From Rubripirellula lacrimiformis (lineage in GTDB: Bacteria > Planctomycetota > Planctomycetia > Pirellulales > Pirellulaceae), in contig NZ_CP036525.1 of assembly GCF_007741535.1 (NCBI RefSeq), positions 8,308,001-8,372,000 on the forward strand: a DNA stretch of 64,000 nucleotides. The letters are read 5' to 3'. The translations under genes were made by a program, and so were the position numbers. Within the stretch, counting starts at the first letter, position 1; the number at the start of each line of letters is the position of its first letter. Under the pieces are notes generated by a model, which had not been told where the DNA came from, did no database searches, and saw nothing but the letters and a program-made list of their open reading frames with translations. Shown piece by piece: positions 18,709-27,873 of the stretch.

Positions 18709-19125
18709 TCATTCTCCTTTGCGATGTTTCGAACTGGACTTGGGACTATCGAGTGCTTCGCGAATCGCCGCCCAGTCGTCGGGGGAAATGGATTCGTGCT
18801 GCGCGAAGTGCATCAACAGCGATTTCACATCGCCGGAAAAGAACCGCTGGCTGAACGACTTAGCCGCTGACCGAACACAGGCATCCTTGGACACTGCGGC
18901 CCGATAGAAATGCGTCCGTCCATCGACGCGGACTGCGATCGCTGCCTTGTCGACCAATCGCCCCAACAGAGTGCGGATCGTACGGTGACTCCATTGCCGC
19001 GACCGAGCCGCGTCGTCCTTCGCCGCATCGGCATTCTGGATGCGAGCGATCACGTCACCGGCCACCTGTTCGCCGCCGTCCCACACCGCCTGCATCACTT
19101 CCCATTCCGCTTCCGTGATATGCAT
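18709..19125 (-). CDS. BlaI/MecI/CopY-family transcriptional repressor
   Basis: The 138-residue protein opens with ITEAEWEVMQAVWD, the typical start of the BlaI winged-helix domain, and continues with the recognition region HRTIRTLLGRLVDKAAIAVRVDGRTHFYRA. The C-terminal helices (SFSQRFFSGDVKSLLMHF) are the dimerisation part. BlaI-type repressors bind dyads as dimers and are cleaved or released when the partner BlaR1 is activated. The gene overlaps the downstream BlaR1-like gene by its stop codon (ATGA), so the two are co-transcribed and probably translationally coupled. Two dyad-like sites lie 66-106 bp upstream. A slight insertion (NADAAKDDAARSRQWS) lengthens the loop ahead of the recognition helix. 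Confidence 0.9.
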   Translation of the reverse strand: MHITEAEWEVMQAVWDGGEQVAGDVIARIQNADAAKDDAARSRQWSHRTIRTLLGRLVDKAAIAVRVDGRTHFYRAAVSKDACVRSAAKSFSQRFFSGDVKSLLMHFAQHESISPDDWAAIREALDSPKSSSKHRKGE

Positions 19126-19190
19126 TTGCGTTCCCCGCGTTGGATCCCATCAACCAAGCTGCCGACGGCCCAATCCGCCGAACCAGCATG

Positions 19191-19231
19191 ACTACACCCG
19201 TAGTACATCGGCAACGTACCACACTCGTAGT
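19191..19231 (-). promoter_or_regulatory. candidate double BlaI-type operator
   Basis: Two copies of a 14-bp site, ACTACACCCGTAGT (19191-19204) and ACCACACTCGTAGT (19218-19231), are spaced 27 bp start to start in front of the repressor gene. The first is a dyad (ACTAC/GTAGT); TGACTAC and GTAGTCA also frame the pair. BlaI-family operators typically contain TACA/TGTA dyads, so autoregulation is likely, by inference. Confidence 0.6.
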
Positions 19232-19299
19232 CACGCAATCAAGCGAAAGATAACAGGACATCGGAAAAATTCCCGAAGCTTGCATTGGGGTTCGCCAAA

Positions 19300-20220
19300 A
19301 TTCGTGGCGGAGAGGAGAGAGGGGTCTTTTGGCGAAGTCCACTACGCCACTCGTCGGCTGTTGTCGCTGTGGGACTTCGCGGACTGATAGCCACGAAGTG
19401 GCGACAGAATCCTGCCGTGGACATTGGTCCACGGTGACGCCGCGGGTCCCAACAATCCTTTTCCTCCACACCGATCGCCGCCTTTCGCGGCAATCGGTGT
19501 GGAGGAACAACGAGCGAGGTCGGGATCAAGCAAACCGGTGGTCGAGACCACCGGCAGGAAGCTGTCGTCCCTGCGGGACTTTTGATGGTTGGCGGGAGAA
19601 GGGACTTCTGGCGAAGTCCACTACCTAGATATGGAGCCGTCGTCGCTGTGGGAATTGCTGACCGAAAGCCGTGGAGCGGCGGTATTTCCCTGCCGTGGAC
19701 CTTGGTCCACGGTGACGCCGCGGGCTCCAACAATCCCTTTCCTCCACTCCGATCGCCGCCTTTCGCGGCGATCGGTGTGAAGGAAAGGGAGCGAGGTCTG
19801 GATCAAACAAACCGGTGGTCGAGACCACCGGCATGATGCTGTCGTCCCTGCGGGACTTTCGATGGATGCTGGGAGAAGGGACTTCTGGCGAAGCCCACTA
19901 CTTAGCGATGGAGCCATCGTCCCTGTGGGAATTGCTGACCGGAAGCCGCGGAGCGGCGGTAGCTCCCTGCCGTGGACCTTGGTCCACGGTGACGCTGCGA
20001 GCCCCAACGACTTGTTTCCTCCACACCGATCGCCGCCTTTCGCGGCGATCGGTGTGGAGGAAAGGGAGCGAGGTCTGGATCAAACAAACCGGTGGTCGAG
20101 ACCACCGGCATGACGCTGTCGTCCCTGCGGGACTTTTGATGGTTGGCGGGAGAAGGGACTTCTGGCGAAGTCCACTACATAGATATGGAGTCGTCGTCCC
20201 TGTGGGACTTCGCGGTGTGA
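19300..20220. repeat. tandem array of about 277-bp hairpin-rich units
   Basis: This stretch between the repressor and the lipoprotein gene holds no credible gene. It contains slightly more than three units; the marker GGCGAAGTCC recurs at 19331, 19610, 19887 (one change) and 20164, giving periods of 279, 277 and 277 bp. Each full unit has three inverted repeats: CCGTGGACC/GGTCCACGG, a large stem (22 perfect base pairs at 20015-20036/20042-20063 in unit 3, 21 with one mismatch in unit 1 at 19461-19507), and CCGGTGGTC/GACCACCGG. Open frames through the array come from the repeat itself and their predicted products are low-complexity and repetitive. Confidence 0.9.
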
Positions 20221-20326
20221 GAGATCCGCTATAGAATTTGATGAAACAAAGCGACAGGCATCGTTCCTTGACGCCTGGCATGCTTTGATCATCGGGCCAG
20301 AGTCAGAGGACTCTGCCGAATCAACT

Positions 20327-20632
20327 TCACTCGGTCGCTTCTTTGACCTTGTCGGATGCTGTGTCGGCAGCGTCTTTGGCGCCTTCGACAACTTTGTCAG
20401 CTGCGTCCTTGGTTGCATCAACGGCGTCGCCGGCTGCTTCCTTGGTTGCGTCAACTGCGTCGCTGGTCATTTCGGCGGCAGCGTCACCGGTCTTTTCGGC
20501 AGCTTCGCCGACTGCATCGGCGGCTTCGCCCACGCTGGTCTTGGCTTCGTCGACCGAGTCCGAAGCTTGGTCGCAACCGGCGAATCCGAGTACGAAACAC
20601 GCCATTGCTACGACAACAAACTTGTAAAACAT
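20327..20632 (-). CDS. small LEA-like repeat lipoprotein
   Basis: The 101-residue product has a lipoprotein signal peptide with a lipobox ending in FAGC (Cys at about residue 20). The mature part is built of imperfect 7- to 11-residue repeats rich in Ala, Asp, Lys, Glu and Val, for example DAVDATKEAAGDAVDATKDAA. Such amphipathic repeats resemble late-embryogenesis-abundant or YtxH-like proteins and are predicted to be helical or disordered. It should be anchored to a membrane. Possible roles in stress protection or envelope structure are speculative. The strongly repetitive sequence also creates long antisense open frames, which I regard as shadows. The gene stands alone upstream of nothing obvious on the same strand except nagA behind it. 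Confidence 0.8.
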   Translation of the reverse strand: MFYKFVVVAMACFVLGFAGCDQASDSVDEAKTSVGEAADAVGEAAEKTGDAAAEMTSDAVDATKEAAGDAVDATKDAADKVVEGAKDAADTASDKVKEATE

Positions 20633-20787
20633 CGTTTACCTACGTCTCTAAAGGGGGAACAGGAGTATGAAAGCAGCGTACACGAGAGAGACTCGCACCG
20701 CTCTTCATCCTTCGCTAACATCCCGCCTTCAAGCTATTTGCGATACCCCCCCGTCGACAGGACCCGGATCATCGGAGCAACCGTCCG

Positions 20788-21696
20788 TTATCCGAGCAGC
20801 CTGCCGGGATTCACTCGCGTCCAGCGATCCACCAGCTCGTCGCCGACGCCCAGCTGATCGCGCAGGATTTCCGCCATCGTTTGCATCGGAGTCGCGCAGC
20901 CCGCAAAATGCTGGCGACCTTCCGCCCAAGCCGCCCCATCGGGGTCCACTTCGACCCGTTGGCCCGCCAGCGAATATTTCCCCGGGCCCAGACCAGCGGC
21001 ATTGATCGCGTCGGTCACGATGATAACCCGGTCATGTGGGATGCAGCGGAGGTAGTTGGCCAGTGCAAAGTTGGGCACGTGATGCCCATCGGCAATCAAC
21101 GAAACGTACATCTGATCGCTTAGCCGGATCACTCGCTGGATGATATTGTCGTGACGATTCAATTGGGACGGGCAACCGTTCCCCAGGTGAGTGTACAGCG
21201 ACATGCCTTGGTCGACCGCCTGTTGCAACTGGTCCAGCGACGCATCGCTGTGGCCGCCGGCAACGACAATGCCCTGGTCCGACAAATGACGCACCAACCG
21301 TGCCCCAGCATCACACTCCGGTGCAAGCGTCAGCAACCGAACATGACCGCGGCCAGCATCCAGCAATCGATCCGCTGTCGCCACATCCGCGGGCATCACC
21401 GCAGCAGTGGGATGCGCCCCGACAAAACCGGCGACCGGACTGATGAAGGGGCCTTCGACATGAATCCCAGCAACCATACGGGCCACTTCGGGGAACGTTT
21501 CCATCGCGATGGCGATGCGTTCGATTCGGGCAATCATCCGATCAATGGGTGCCGTAATCACGGTTGCCAAAATTTTGTCGACGCCGTCCGCGGTAAGCCG
21601 GGCACAGACATCTAGCCACTGTTGGTCGCTGACGTGTTCGTCGTTGAAATCGACACCGGCATATCCGTTGACCTGCAGATCGATGAAACCGGTCAT
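20788..21696 (-). CDS. nagA: N-acetylglucosamine-6-phosphate deacetylase
   Basis: The 302-residue enzyme removes the acetyl group from GlcNAc-6-phosphate to give glucosamine-6-phosphate for NagB. Visible family motifs: GFIDLQVNGYAGVDF at the start, the metal-binding Glu in GIHVEGPFISP, the His in GGHSDAS, the His in THLGNG, the substrate loop IADGHHVP, and the catalytic Asp in VTDAINAAG. It is shorter than the usual 380 or so residues because it begins directly at the barrel and lacks most of the N-terminal beta-sandwich strands. Its ATG overlaps the nagB stop by 4 bp, so translation is coupled. The order nagB-nagA and the tight overlap support a shared catabolic role. Confidence 0.9.
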   Translation of the reverse strand: MTGFIDLQVNGYAGVDFNDEHVSDQQWLDVCARLTADGVDKILATVITAPIDRMIARIERIAIAMETFPEVARMVAGIHVEGPFISPVAGFVGAHPTAAVMPADVATADRLLDAGRGHVRLLTLAPECDAGARLVRHLSDQGIVVAGGHSDASLDQLQQAVDQGMSLYTHLGNGCPSQLNRHDNIIQRVIRLSDQMYVSLIADGHHVPNFALANYLRCIPHDRVIIVTDAINAAGLGPGKYSLAGQRVEVDPDGAAWAEGRQHFAGCATPMQTMAEILRDQLGVGDELVDRWTRVNPGRLLG

Positions 21697-22457
21697 GCGA
21701 TTCGCTCGATCGAATCAAGTCGCTGTTTCGAAAGTTTCGCGGCCGACGCTTCGTCGATCACCAACACGGTATCACCGTGACGTTTCAGGATAGTGGCGGG
21801 ATCCTGAGGTGAAATCGGATTTTCGATTGTCGCTGCGACCGCGGTCGCCTTTTGCGCATCGGGCACGCTGCAGTAGATCTTTGCCGACTGCAGAATCTGA
21901 TGCACCGACATGCTGATCGCGTGTGTGGGAACATCGTCCAGTGATGCAAACCATCCTTCGCCAACCTGTTGCATGCGACAGGGCTGATCCAATTCGACCA
22001 ACAGATAGGGGTCGGTCGTGTCGAAGTCCGCGGGCGGATCGTTGAACGCCAAGTGCCCGTTTTCGCCGATGCCAACCAATGCGACATCGATCTTTGTCGC
22101 GGCAACCAACTTGCCGACACGTTCCATCGTGGACTGGGGATCCTGGTCACCGATCAGGTACTGAAAATCGGCCAAGGGAACTTGGTCCACGAACCTTTCT
22201 CGTAGATATCGACAGAACGAAGCGGGATGATCCGAAGCCAGACCAACGTATTCGTCCAAATGGAACCCGTGTACTTTCGACCAGTCAATGTCGGGCTGTT
22301 TCACCAAATTCGCCAAAACCTCGAACTGCGACGCGCCAGTAGCCACAATAAGGCCGGCTTGTCCGTCACGATCGATCGCCGATCGCAGGTCAGCCGCCGC
22401 TTGGGCGGCGACCCAAGACCCCATCGTGTCACGATTGGTCGCTAATATGATCCGCAT
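21693..22457 (-). CDS. nagB: glucosamine-6-phosphate deaminase
   Basis: The 254-residue protein converts glucosamine-6-phosphate to fructose-6-phosphate and ammonia, feeding amino-sugar carbon into glycolysis. Family features: LIVATGASQFEVLANL (phosphate loop), the catalytic region FHLDEYVGL, and the strongly conserved VGIGENGHLAFNDPP. Length is close to the shorter bacterial NagB proteins. It overlaps nagA by 4 bp and is divergent from the esterase gene at 22508, with a 50-bp spacer that must hold both promoters or 5' ends. No regulator or transporter for GlcNAc is seen next to it. Confidence 0.93.
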   Translation of the reverse strand: MRIILATNRDTMGSWVAAQAAADLRSAIDRDGQAGLIVATGASQFEVLANLVKQPDIDWSKVHGFHLDEYVGLASDHPASFCRYLRERFVDQVPLADFQYLIGDQDPQSTMERVGKLVAATKIDVALVGIGENGHLAFNDPPADFDTTDPYLLVELDQPCRMQQVGEGWFASLDDVPTHAISMSVHQILQSAKIYCSVPDAQKATAVAATIENPISPQDPATILKRHGDTVLVIDEASAAKLSKQRLDSIERIA

Positions 22458-22507
22458 TGAGATGCCTTTACCGATGGCCGAAAATTGGAATGTAAACGAG
22501 GTGCACC

Positions 22508-24712
22508 ATGAATCGTAGTTTTGGAATCATTTTAACCGTTTGTTGTAGCTTGGTCGCGGGGGTGGTGACCTGGGCCGACAATCCCGCGCAAGACCACTCA
22601 GACCACCGTGTGCTGCCGACCAATCAACGTCCCAGCGATGCACGACTGGGCGAACTCAAAACGTTGAACGGACACTTCCCGATGTCGGTCCCTGAGGATC
22701 CGGCGCAGTGGAACGCGCGATCCGAATGGTTGCGGCGGCAAGTTTTGGTTTCGACCGGTTTGTGGCCGATGCCCGAGAAACCACCGATCAAGGCGAACAT
22801 CTATGGCAAAACAGTTCGTGATGGATTCACGGTCGAAAAAGTATCCTTCGAAAGCCTGCCGGGACACTACGTCACCGGACTGTTGTTTCGGCCCAGCGAG
22901 CCAAGCGACGCGAAGCTTCCCGGTGTGCTGTCGCCACACGGGCACGGCGGACGCAATCAAGCACTTTCGGACGACGCACTTGCCGCTCAGATCGCCAGCG
23001 GCAGCGAACACTTCGTCCGGTCGGGTCGAAATCCCAAGTTGGCCCGCTGCGCTCAACTCGCTCGAATGGGCTGCGTCACGTTCATCTTTGACATGCTGGG
23101 CTATGAAGATTCCGTCCAAATCGATTTCGAGACCGCGCATCGTCATGCCGATGCACGTCCCGAAGAAAAAGCCGATGGCGACGATTCCTGGGTCTTCTAT
23201 AGCCCCGAAGCTGACTTGCGTTTGCAGTCGATCATGGGACTGCAAACCTGGAACGCGATTCGAGCACTGGATTTTCTGGCGTCGCTCCCCGACGTCGATG
23301 CCGATCGCTTGGCCGTGACCGGCGGCAGTGGTGGTGGAACCCAGTCCATCTTGTTGGGTGCGATTGACCCACGCATCAAGGTCTCGTTCCCCAACGGGAT
23401 GGTGTCGACGTCGATGCAGGGCGGTTGTTACTGCGAAAACTGCAACCTGCTGCGAATCGGCACGGGCAATGTCGAATTGGCGGCGTTGTTTGCACCGCGT
23501 CCACAAGCGATGACGGCGGCCGACGACTGGACCAAGGACATGATGCACGATGGCTATCCCGAACTGAAATCGTTGTACGCCATGATCGGCAATGCCGACG
23601 ACGTTTACTGTCGCCCGATGCTGCACTTCAAACACAACTACAACTACGTCACCCGGGCGACGATGTATCAGTGGATGAATCGTCATCTGGAACTGGGTTT
23701 GGACATTCCGGTCATCGAGCAGGATTTCGAACCCCTTAGCAAATCCGAAATGACGGTCTGGGACGACCAACACCCCGCTCCCAGCGAAGTGGGAATCCCG
23801 CACGAACAATCGGTTTGCCGATGGCTGGACGATGCGTCCAACCAAATCCTGGCACTGGACCAACCGCTGAGCGAAGACAAGCTGAAATCGTTCCGCACCG
23901 TGGTCGGCGGTGCCTGGCAAACGATGATGGACGTGGACGCAGAATCCGCGACCCAACCCGATGGGATCGAGTACACCGAAATCGCCGCTCGTGGCGACGA
24001 GAAGCGAAAATGGACGTTGGGATTGGTCCGCAATACCAGTGACGGCAGCGAGTTGCCGCTGATCACCGTCGTTGATGCTGGTGGACCTGATGCTGCCAAG
24101 GGCATCGTCGTCTGGGCATCCGGCGATGGAAAAGAATCGGTTTGGACGCAAACGAAGTCGCCCCAATCACCGCTGAATCAACTGATCCGGGCGGGGTACA
24201 CCGTGATGATTCCAGACGTTCTAGGGCAGGGCGAATTCCGAAACGCAGACCAGAGTGCGGACCAGCAACGAGTGATTGACGATCCGCGATCCTATTCGGC
24301 GTTCACCTTTGGATACAACCCAACCCTGGCTGCATCGCGTTGCAACGACCTTCTTGCGATCGTGACGCACGCACGCGATCAACGCCCCGCGCAAGTGACT
24401 TTGATCGCGACCGAGGGCAGCGCTGCCTGGGCGGCGCCCGCCGCAGCGATCGCTGGTGACGCGATCGACCACGCGGTGATCGACACCGACGGGTTCCGGT
24501 TCGCGTCGATCACCAACTATCGCGACCCGAACTTTGTGCCGGGTTCGGTGAAGTATGGTGACCTGCCGGCCATCTTGGCGCTGCGATCTCCCCACTCGCT
24601 AACCGTCCTTGGCGAGCCCTCGCTACCGACGATCGTTCACGATGCATTCGGTTCAGCCGACACCAGCAGCGAATCGACCATCAACGACGAGATCAACGCG
24701 TTGTTGGATTGA
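22508..24712 (+). CDS. large secreted alpha/beta hydrolase (acetylxylan-esterase-like)
   Basis: The 734-residue product has a signal peptide (residues 1-23, ending TWA). An alpha/beta-hydrolase domain follows: LPGVLSPHGHGGRN corresponds to the oxyanion region, DRLAVTGGSGGGTQS carries the nucleophile Ser in the elbow G-G-S-G-G, and DDWTKDMMHDGYPEL with DDVYCRPMLHFKHNYN could supply the acid and His. A second hydrolase-like region spans the C-terminal third (GIVVWASGDGKES, YTVMIPDVLGQGEF). This type is common in planctomycetes and usually annotated as acetylxylan esterase or dienelactone-hydrolase-like; the substrate is inferred, not known. GAGGTGCACC precedes the ATG. It lies 59 bp ahead of the PVC dehydrogenase on the same strand. 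Confidence 0.8.
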   Translation: MNRSFGIILTVCCSLVAGVVTWADNPAQDHSDHRVLPTNQRPSDARLGELKTLNGHFPMSVPEDPAQWNARSEWLRRQVLVSTGLWPMPEKPPIKANIYGKTVRDGFTVEKVSFESLPGHYVTGLLFRPSEPSDAKLPGVLSPHGHGGRNQALSDDALAAQIASGSEHFVRSGRNPKLARCAQLARMGCVTFIFDMLGYEDSVQIDFETAHRHADARPEEKADGDDSWVFYSPEADLRLQSIMGLQTWNAIRALDFLASLPDVDADRLAVTGGSGGGTQSILLGAIDPRIKVSFPNGMVSTSMQGGCYCENCNLLRIGTGNVELAALFAPRPQAMTAADDWTKDMMHDGYPELKSLYAMIGNADDVYCRPMLHFKHNYNYVTRATMYQWMNRHLELGLDIPVIEQDFEPLSKSEMTVWDDQHPAPSEVGIPHEQSVCRWLDDASNQILALDQPLSEDKLKSFRTVVGGAWQTMMDVDAESATQPDGIEYTEIAARGDEKRKWTLGLVRNTSDGSELPLITVVDAGGPDAAKGIVVWASGDGKESVWTQTKSPQSPLNQLIRAGYTVMIPDVLGQGEFRNADQSADQQRVIDDPRSYSAFTFGYNPTLAASRCNDLLAIVTHARDQRPAQVTLIATEGSAAWAAPAAAIAGDAIDHAVIDTDGFRFASITNYRDPNFVPGSVKYGDLPAILALRSPHSLTVLGEPSLPTIVHDAFGSADTSSESTINDEINALLD

Positions 24713-24771
24713 ACTAGAATGTCTGCCTCCCGCCGAACGGTTCCCACCGCACATCCCCCCCCGAGTTCTTC

Positions 24772-27700
24772 ATGAACGTTTCTGCAGCATTGTTTCGCAC
24801 CTTGGTCGTTTTGATCATCACCGGCCAATCGGTCGCCTGCGGTGACTTCCCCGAACTGTTCAACACGGAACCTCTTTCCGACGAAACGTTGATGTCGGCG
24901 GACGAAGCCGCGGCAAAGATGAAACTGCCCGCCGGGTTTCGCGCAACCGCGTTCGCCGCCGAACCGGATGTGCAGAATCCCATCGCCATGAGCTGGGATT
25001 CGAAAGGCCGGTTGTGGATTGCCGAAAACTACACCTACGCCCAACCAAGCGAACGGTTTCAGTTGGACCTGCGTGATCGCGTCATCATCTTGGACGGCGC
25101 CGACGGTGATCAGGTCAAGACACGAACCGTGTTCACCGACAATGTCCAAATGCTGACCGGATTGGAAGTGGGCCGGGATGGTGTGTGGCTGATGTGTCCG
25201 CCCAAATTGTTGTTTATCCCTGACCGCGATCACGACGATGTGCCGGACAATGCGGGCGAAGTCGTCTTGGACGGATTCGAAGTTGCCCAGGCGAACTACC
25301 ACAATTTCGCCAATGGACTGAAGTTCGGTCCCGACGGTTGGCTGTACGGTCGCTGTGGCGGATCCTGTCCCGGACGGATCGGCAAACCGGGCGCTGCGGA
25401 TCACCAACGACTGGCCATGGAAGGGGGCATTTGGCGATATCACCCCGACACCGGCCAGACCGAAGTGCTAACCACCGGCACCACCAACCCTTGGGGACAC
25501 GACTGGGACGAATTCGGCGAGATGTTCTTCGTCAACACGGTCAACGGACACCTGTGGCACATGATTCCGGGCGCCCACTTCGTGCGTCCCTTCACGTTGG
25601 ACCCGAATCCGCGGACCTATGAACTGATCGATTTCCATGCCGATCACTGGCACTTTGACACCACCGGCGCGTGGAACCAGTCGCGTGATGGCGTGGCCAA
25701 TTCGTTCGGTGGTGGACACGCCCATAGTGGAACGATGATCTACCAGGGTGGACGATGGCCTGCACCGTACGACGGCAAACTGTTCACACTGAATTTCCAC
25801 GGCCGACGTGCCAACCAGGAAATCCTACAGCCCGAAGGAAGTGGTTATGTGGCCCGCCACGGCGAGGACTTCCTGATCGCTTCGGACACTTGGTTTCGCG
25901 GCATGGAAATGGAAAGCGGCCCCGATGGCAACGCGTTCGTGTTGGATTGGAGCGACACCGGGGAATGCCACGAACACACCGGCGTGCACCGAACCAGCGG
26001 GCGAATTTTCAAAGTTTCGTCGACCGAATCACGGCCCATGACGACCATGCCGACGGGCGACCTGCGTGACTGGTCTATCGACCAATTGCTGGACACGATC
26101 CAGCAAACCAACGACTGGTACGTCCGACAAGCAAGACTGGAACTGACCCGGCGATCAGCAGCCGGTGTCGACATGACGGACGCCCAAGCCGCCTTGAAAC
26201 AGTCAATCAGCCAGTCCAAGGATCAACGCGAACAGATTCAATCGATGCTGACACTGCACTGCATCGGAGGCACCGATGATTCGTTCCTGCGGGACATGTT
26301 GGCCCACGATTCGGCGCATGCCAGGTCTTGGGCGATTCGGATGCTGTCGCAATCATGGCCGATCGACGACGCACTTGGGCCAGCTTGGGTGGATCCAAAC
26401 TTGGCTGCGTCGCTGAAGGATCAAATTCAAACGTGGCTGCCAGCTTTGCAACGCATCGCAAAATCCGACCCCGCTGCGAGTGTGCGATTGACCTTGGCAT
26501 CGACTCTGCAGCGACTGCCTGTGGATCTTCGCAGCCAGCTTGCGATGGGCTTGGTCACTCACGCCTCGGATGCAGACGACCACAACCTACCGCTGATGAT
26601 CTGGTACGGACTGATCCCCGTTGGCGCTGAATCGCCCGGCGACCTAGTGCCGATCGCGGCCCAGTGCGAACTGCCCACGACGCTGCGTCTGATCGCTCGC
26701 TGTTTGGCCGAACAGATGAATGAATCGCCCCAACCGATCGATGACCTGTTGGCGGCGGCATTGAAACGAAACGACGTTGCGTTCACCGCTGCGGTTTTGG
26801 CCGGCATTGCCGAGGGCGTCAAAGGGTGGCAACAGGCACCCAAACCGTCGAACTGGGATCGGATTGCAAAGATAGAATCCGCCCCGATCCAATCGACCGT
26901 TCGCGAACTGAGTGTTGTGTTCGGTGACGGACGGGCGATCGAAGAACTGAAACAGATCGCGTTGGGAAAAACCGATGCGGATTCCGAGATACGATTGTCG
27001 GCTCTGGCCACGCTGATCCAAAGCGAACCCGACGACCTGCAACAGATCTGCCAAACACTGCTTCGCGACGCGCGGATGAACGTGTTGGCCGCCCAGGGTT
27101 TGTCGAAGTTTGACGTGCCGGAAATTGGCGATTCGCTAGTACAGAACTATCGGCGATTCCGAGCACCCCAGCGTCCCAAAATCATGTCGATCCTGGTTTC
27201 GCGTCCATCGTTTGCGGCTGCCATGCTAGAGGGCATCCGGGATGGCAAGATCCCACGACAAGACCTATCGGCGTACCAAGTTCGACAGATCCATAGCATG
27301 GGCGATGAACGGTTGGCCAAAACGGTGGGACAGGTATGGGGCGAGGTGCGTGACACGCCGCAGGCCAAACAACAGGCGATCCAAACACTGAAGAAAACGT
27401 TGACCGATGACGCGTTGGCCGGCGCCGACAAAACGCAGGGCAGGGCACTGTTCGCCAAAACCTGCCAAACCTGTCACAAGCTGTACGGCGAAGGTGCCAA
27501 GGTCGGTCCCGACCTAACCGGTGCGAACCGAGCCAACATGGATTACCTGCTATCCAACATCGTCGACCCCAGTGCGGTGGTCGACAAAGATTTTCGGATG
27601 TCGATCCTGTTGTTGGATGATGACCGGATCGTCAACGGGTTGGTGGCCGCCGAAACCGACCGAACATTGACTCTGCAAACGGCAACCGAGTCGCTGACGA

Positions 27701-27873
27701 TCGCCAAAGAATCGATCACCAGTCGCAAGATCACCGAAAAGTCGCCGATGCCCGACGGGCTATTGGAAACCCTGACGCAGGAACAAATTCGCGACTTGGT
27801 TGGTTACCTGCGACACCCCAGCCAGGTGCCGTTGCCAGCAGGCGTCGATGGCCAAGGGCAAACGCTACCCTGA
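24772..27873 (+). CDS. PVC-type membrane-bound dehydrogenase with cytochrome c domain
   Basis: The 1033-residue secreted protein has three parts. Residues about 40-420 form the planctomycete 'putative membrane-bound dehydrogenase' propeller (TIGR02604): LPAGFRATAFAAEPDVQNPIA, GRLWIAENYTY, NFANGLKFGPDGWLYGRCG, and the late EMESGPDGNAFVLDWSDTGECH. The middle (about 440-880) is helical and HEAT-like. The C-terminus is a TIGR02603-type haem domain with CQTCH at about residue 900 (TCQTCHKLYGEGAKVGPDLTG), followed by VDPSAVV and a DLVGYLRHP ending. Such proteins are thought to oxidise sugars or related compounds and pass electrons to a haem; the substrate is unknown. A signal peptide is present. 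The last 9 bp overlap the convergent ptsP. Confidence 0.9.
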   Translation: MNVSAALFRTLVVLIITGQSVACGDFPELFNTEPLSDETLMSADEAAAKMKLPAGFRATAFAAEPDVQNPIAMSWDSKGRLWIAENYTYAQPSERFQLDLRDRVIILDGADGDQVKTRTVFTDNVQMLTGLEVGRDGVWLMCPPKLLFIPDRDHDDVPDNAGEVVLDGFEVAQANYHNFANGLKFGPDGWLYGRCGGSCPGRIGKPGAADHQRLAMEGGIWRYHPDTGQTEVLTTGTTNPWGHDWDEFGEMFFVNTVNGHLWHMIPGAHFVRPFTLDPNPRTYELIDFHADHWHFDTTGAWNQSRDGVANSFGGGHAHSGTMIYQGGRWPAPYDGKLFTLNFHGRRANQEILQPEGSGYVARHGEDFLIASDTWFRGMEMESGPDGNAFVLDWSDTGECHEHTGVHRTSGRIFKVSSTESRPMTTMPTGDLRDWSIDQLLDTIQQTNDWYVRQARLELTRRSAAGVDMTDAQAALKQSISQSKDQREQIQSMLTLHCIGGTDDSFLRDMLAHDSAHARSWAIRMLSQSWPIDDALGPAWVDPNLAASLKDQIQTWLPALQRIAKSDPAASVRLTLASTLQRLPVDLRSQLAMGLVTHASDADDHNLPLMIWYGLIPVGAESPGDLVPIAAQCELPTTLRLIARCLAEQMNESPQPIDDLLAAALKRNDVAFTAAVLAGIAEGVKGWQQAPKPSNWDRIAKIESAPIQSTVRELSVVFGDGRAIEELKQIALGKTDADSEIRLSALATLIQSEPDDLQQICQTLLRDARMNVLAAQGLSKFDVPEIGDSLVQNYRRFRAPQRPKIMSILVSRPSFAAAMLEGIRDGKIPRQDLSAYQVRQIHSMGDERLAKTVGQVWGEVRDTPQAKQQAIQTLKKTLTDDALAGADKTQGRALFAKTCQTCHKLYGEGAKVGPDLTGANRANMDYLLSNIVDPSAVVDKDFRMSILLLDDDRIVNGLVAAETDRTLTLQTATESLTIAKESITSRKITEKSPMPDGLLETLTQEQIRDLVGYLRHPSQVPLPAGVDGQGQTLP

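Noticed and set aside
19239-20281. Several long open frames on both strands across the 277-bp array
   Set aside because: They exist only because the repeat unit lacks stops in those frames; products are repetitive, change frame between units and show no domain.
20285-20857. Plus-strand 190-codon frame
   Set aside because: It is antisense to the lipoprotein and nagA; the repetitive lipoprotein sequence explains why it stays open.
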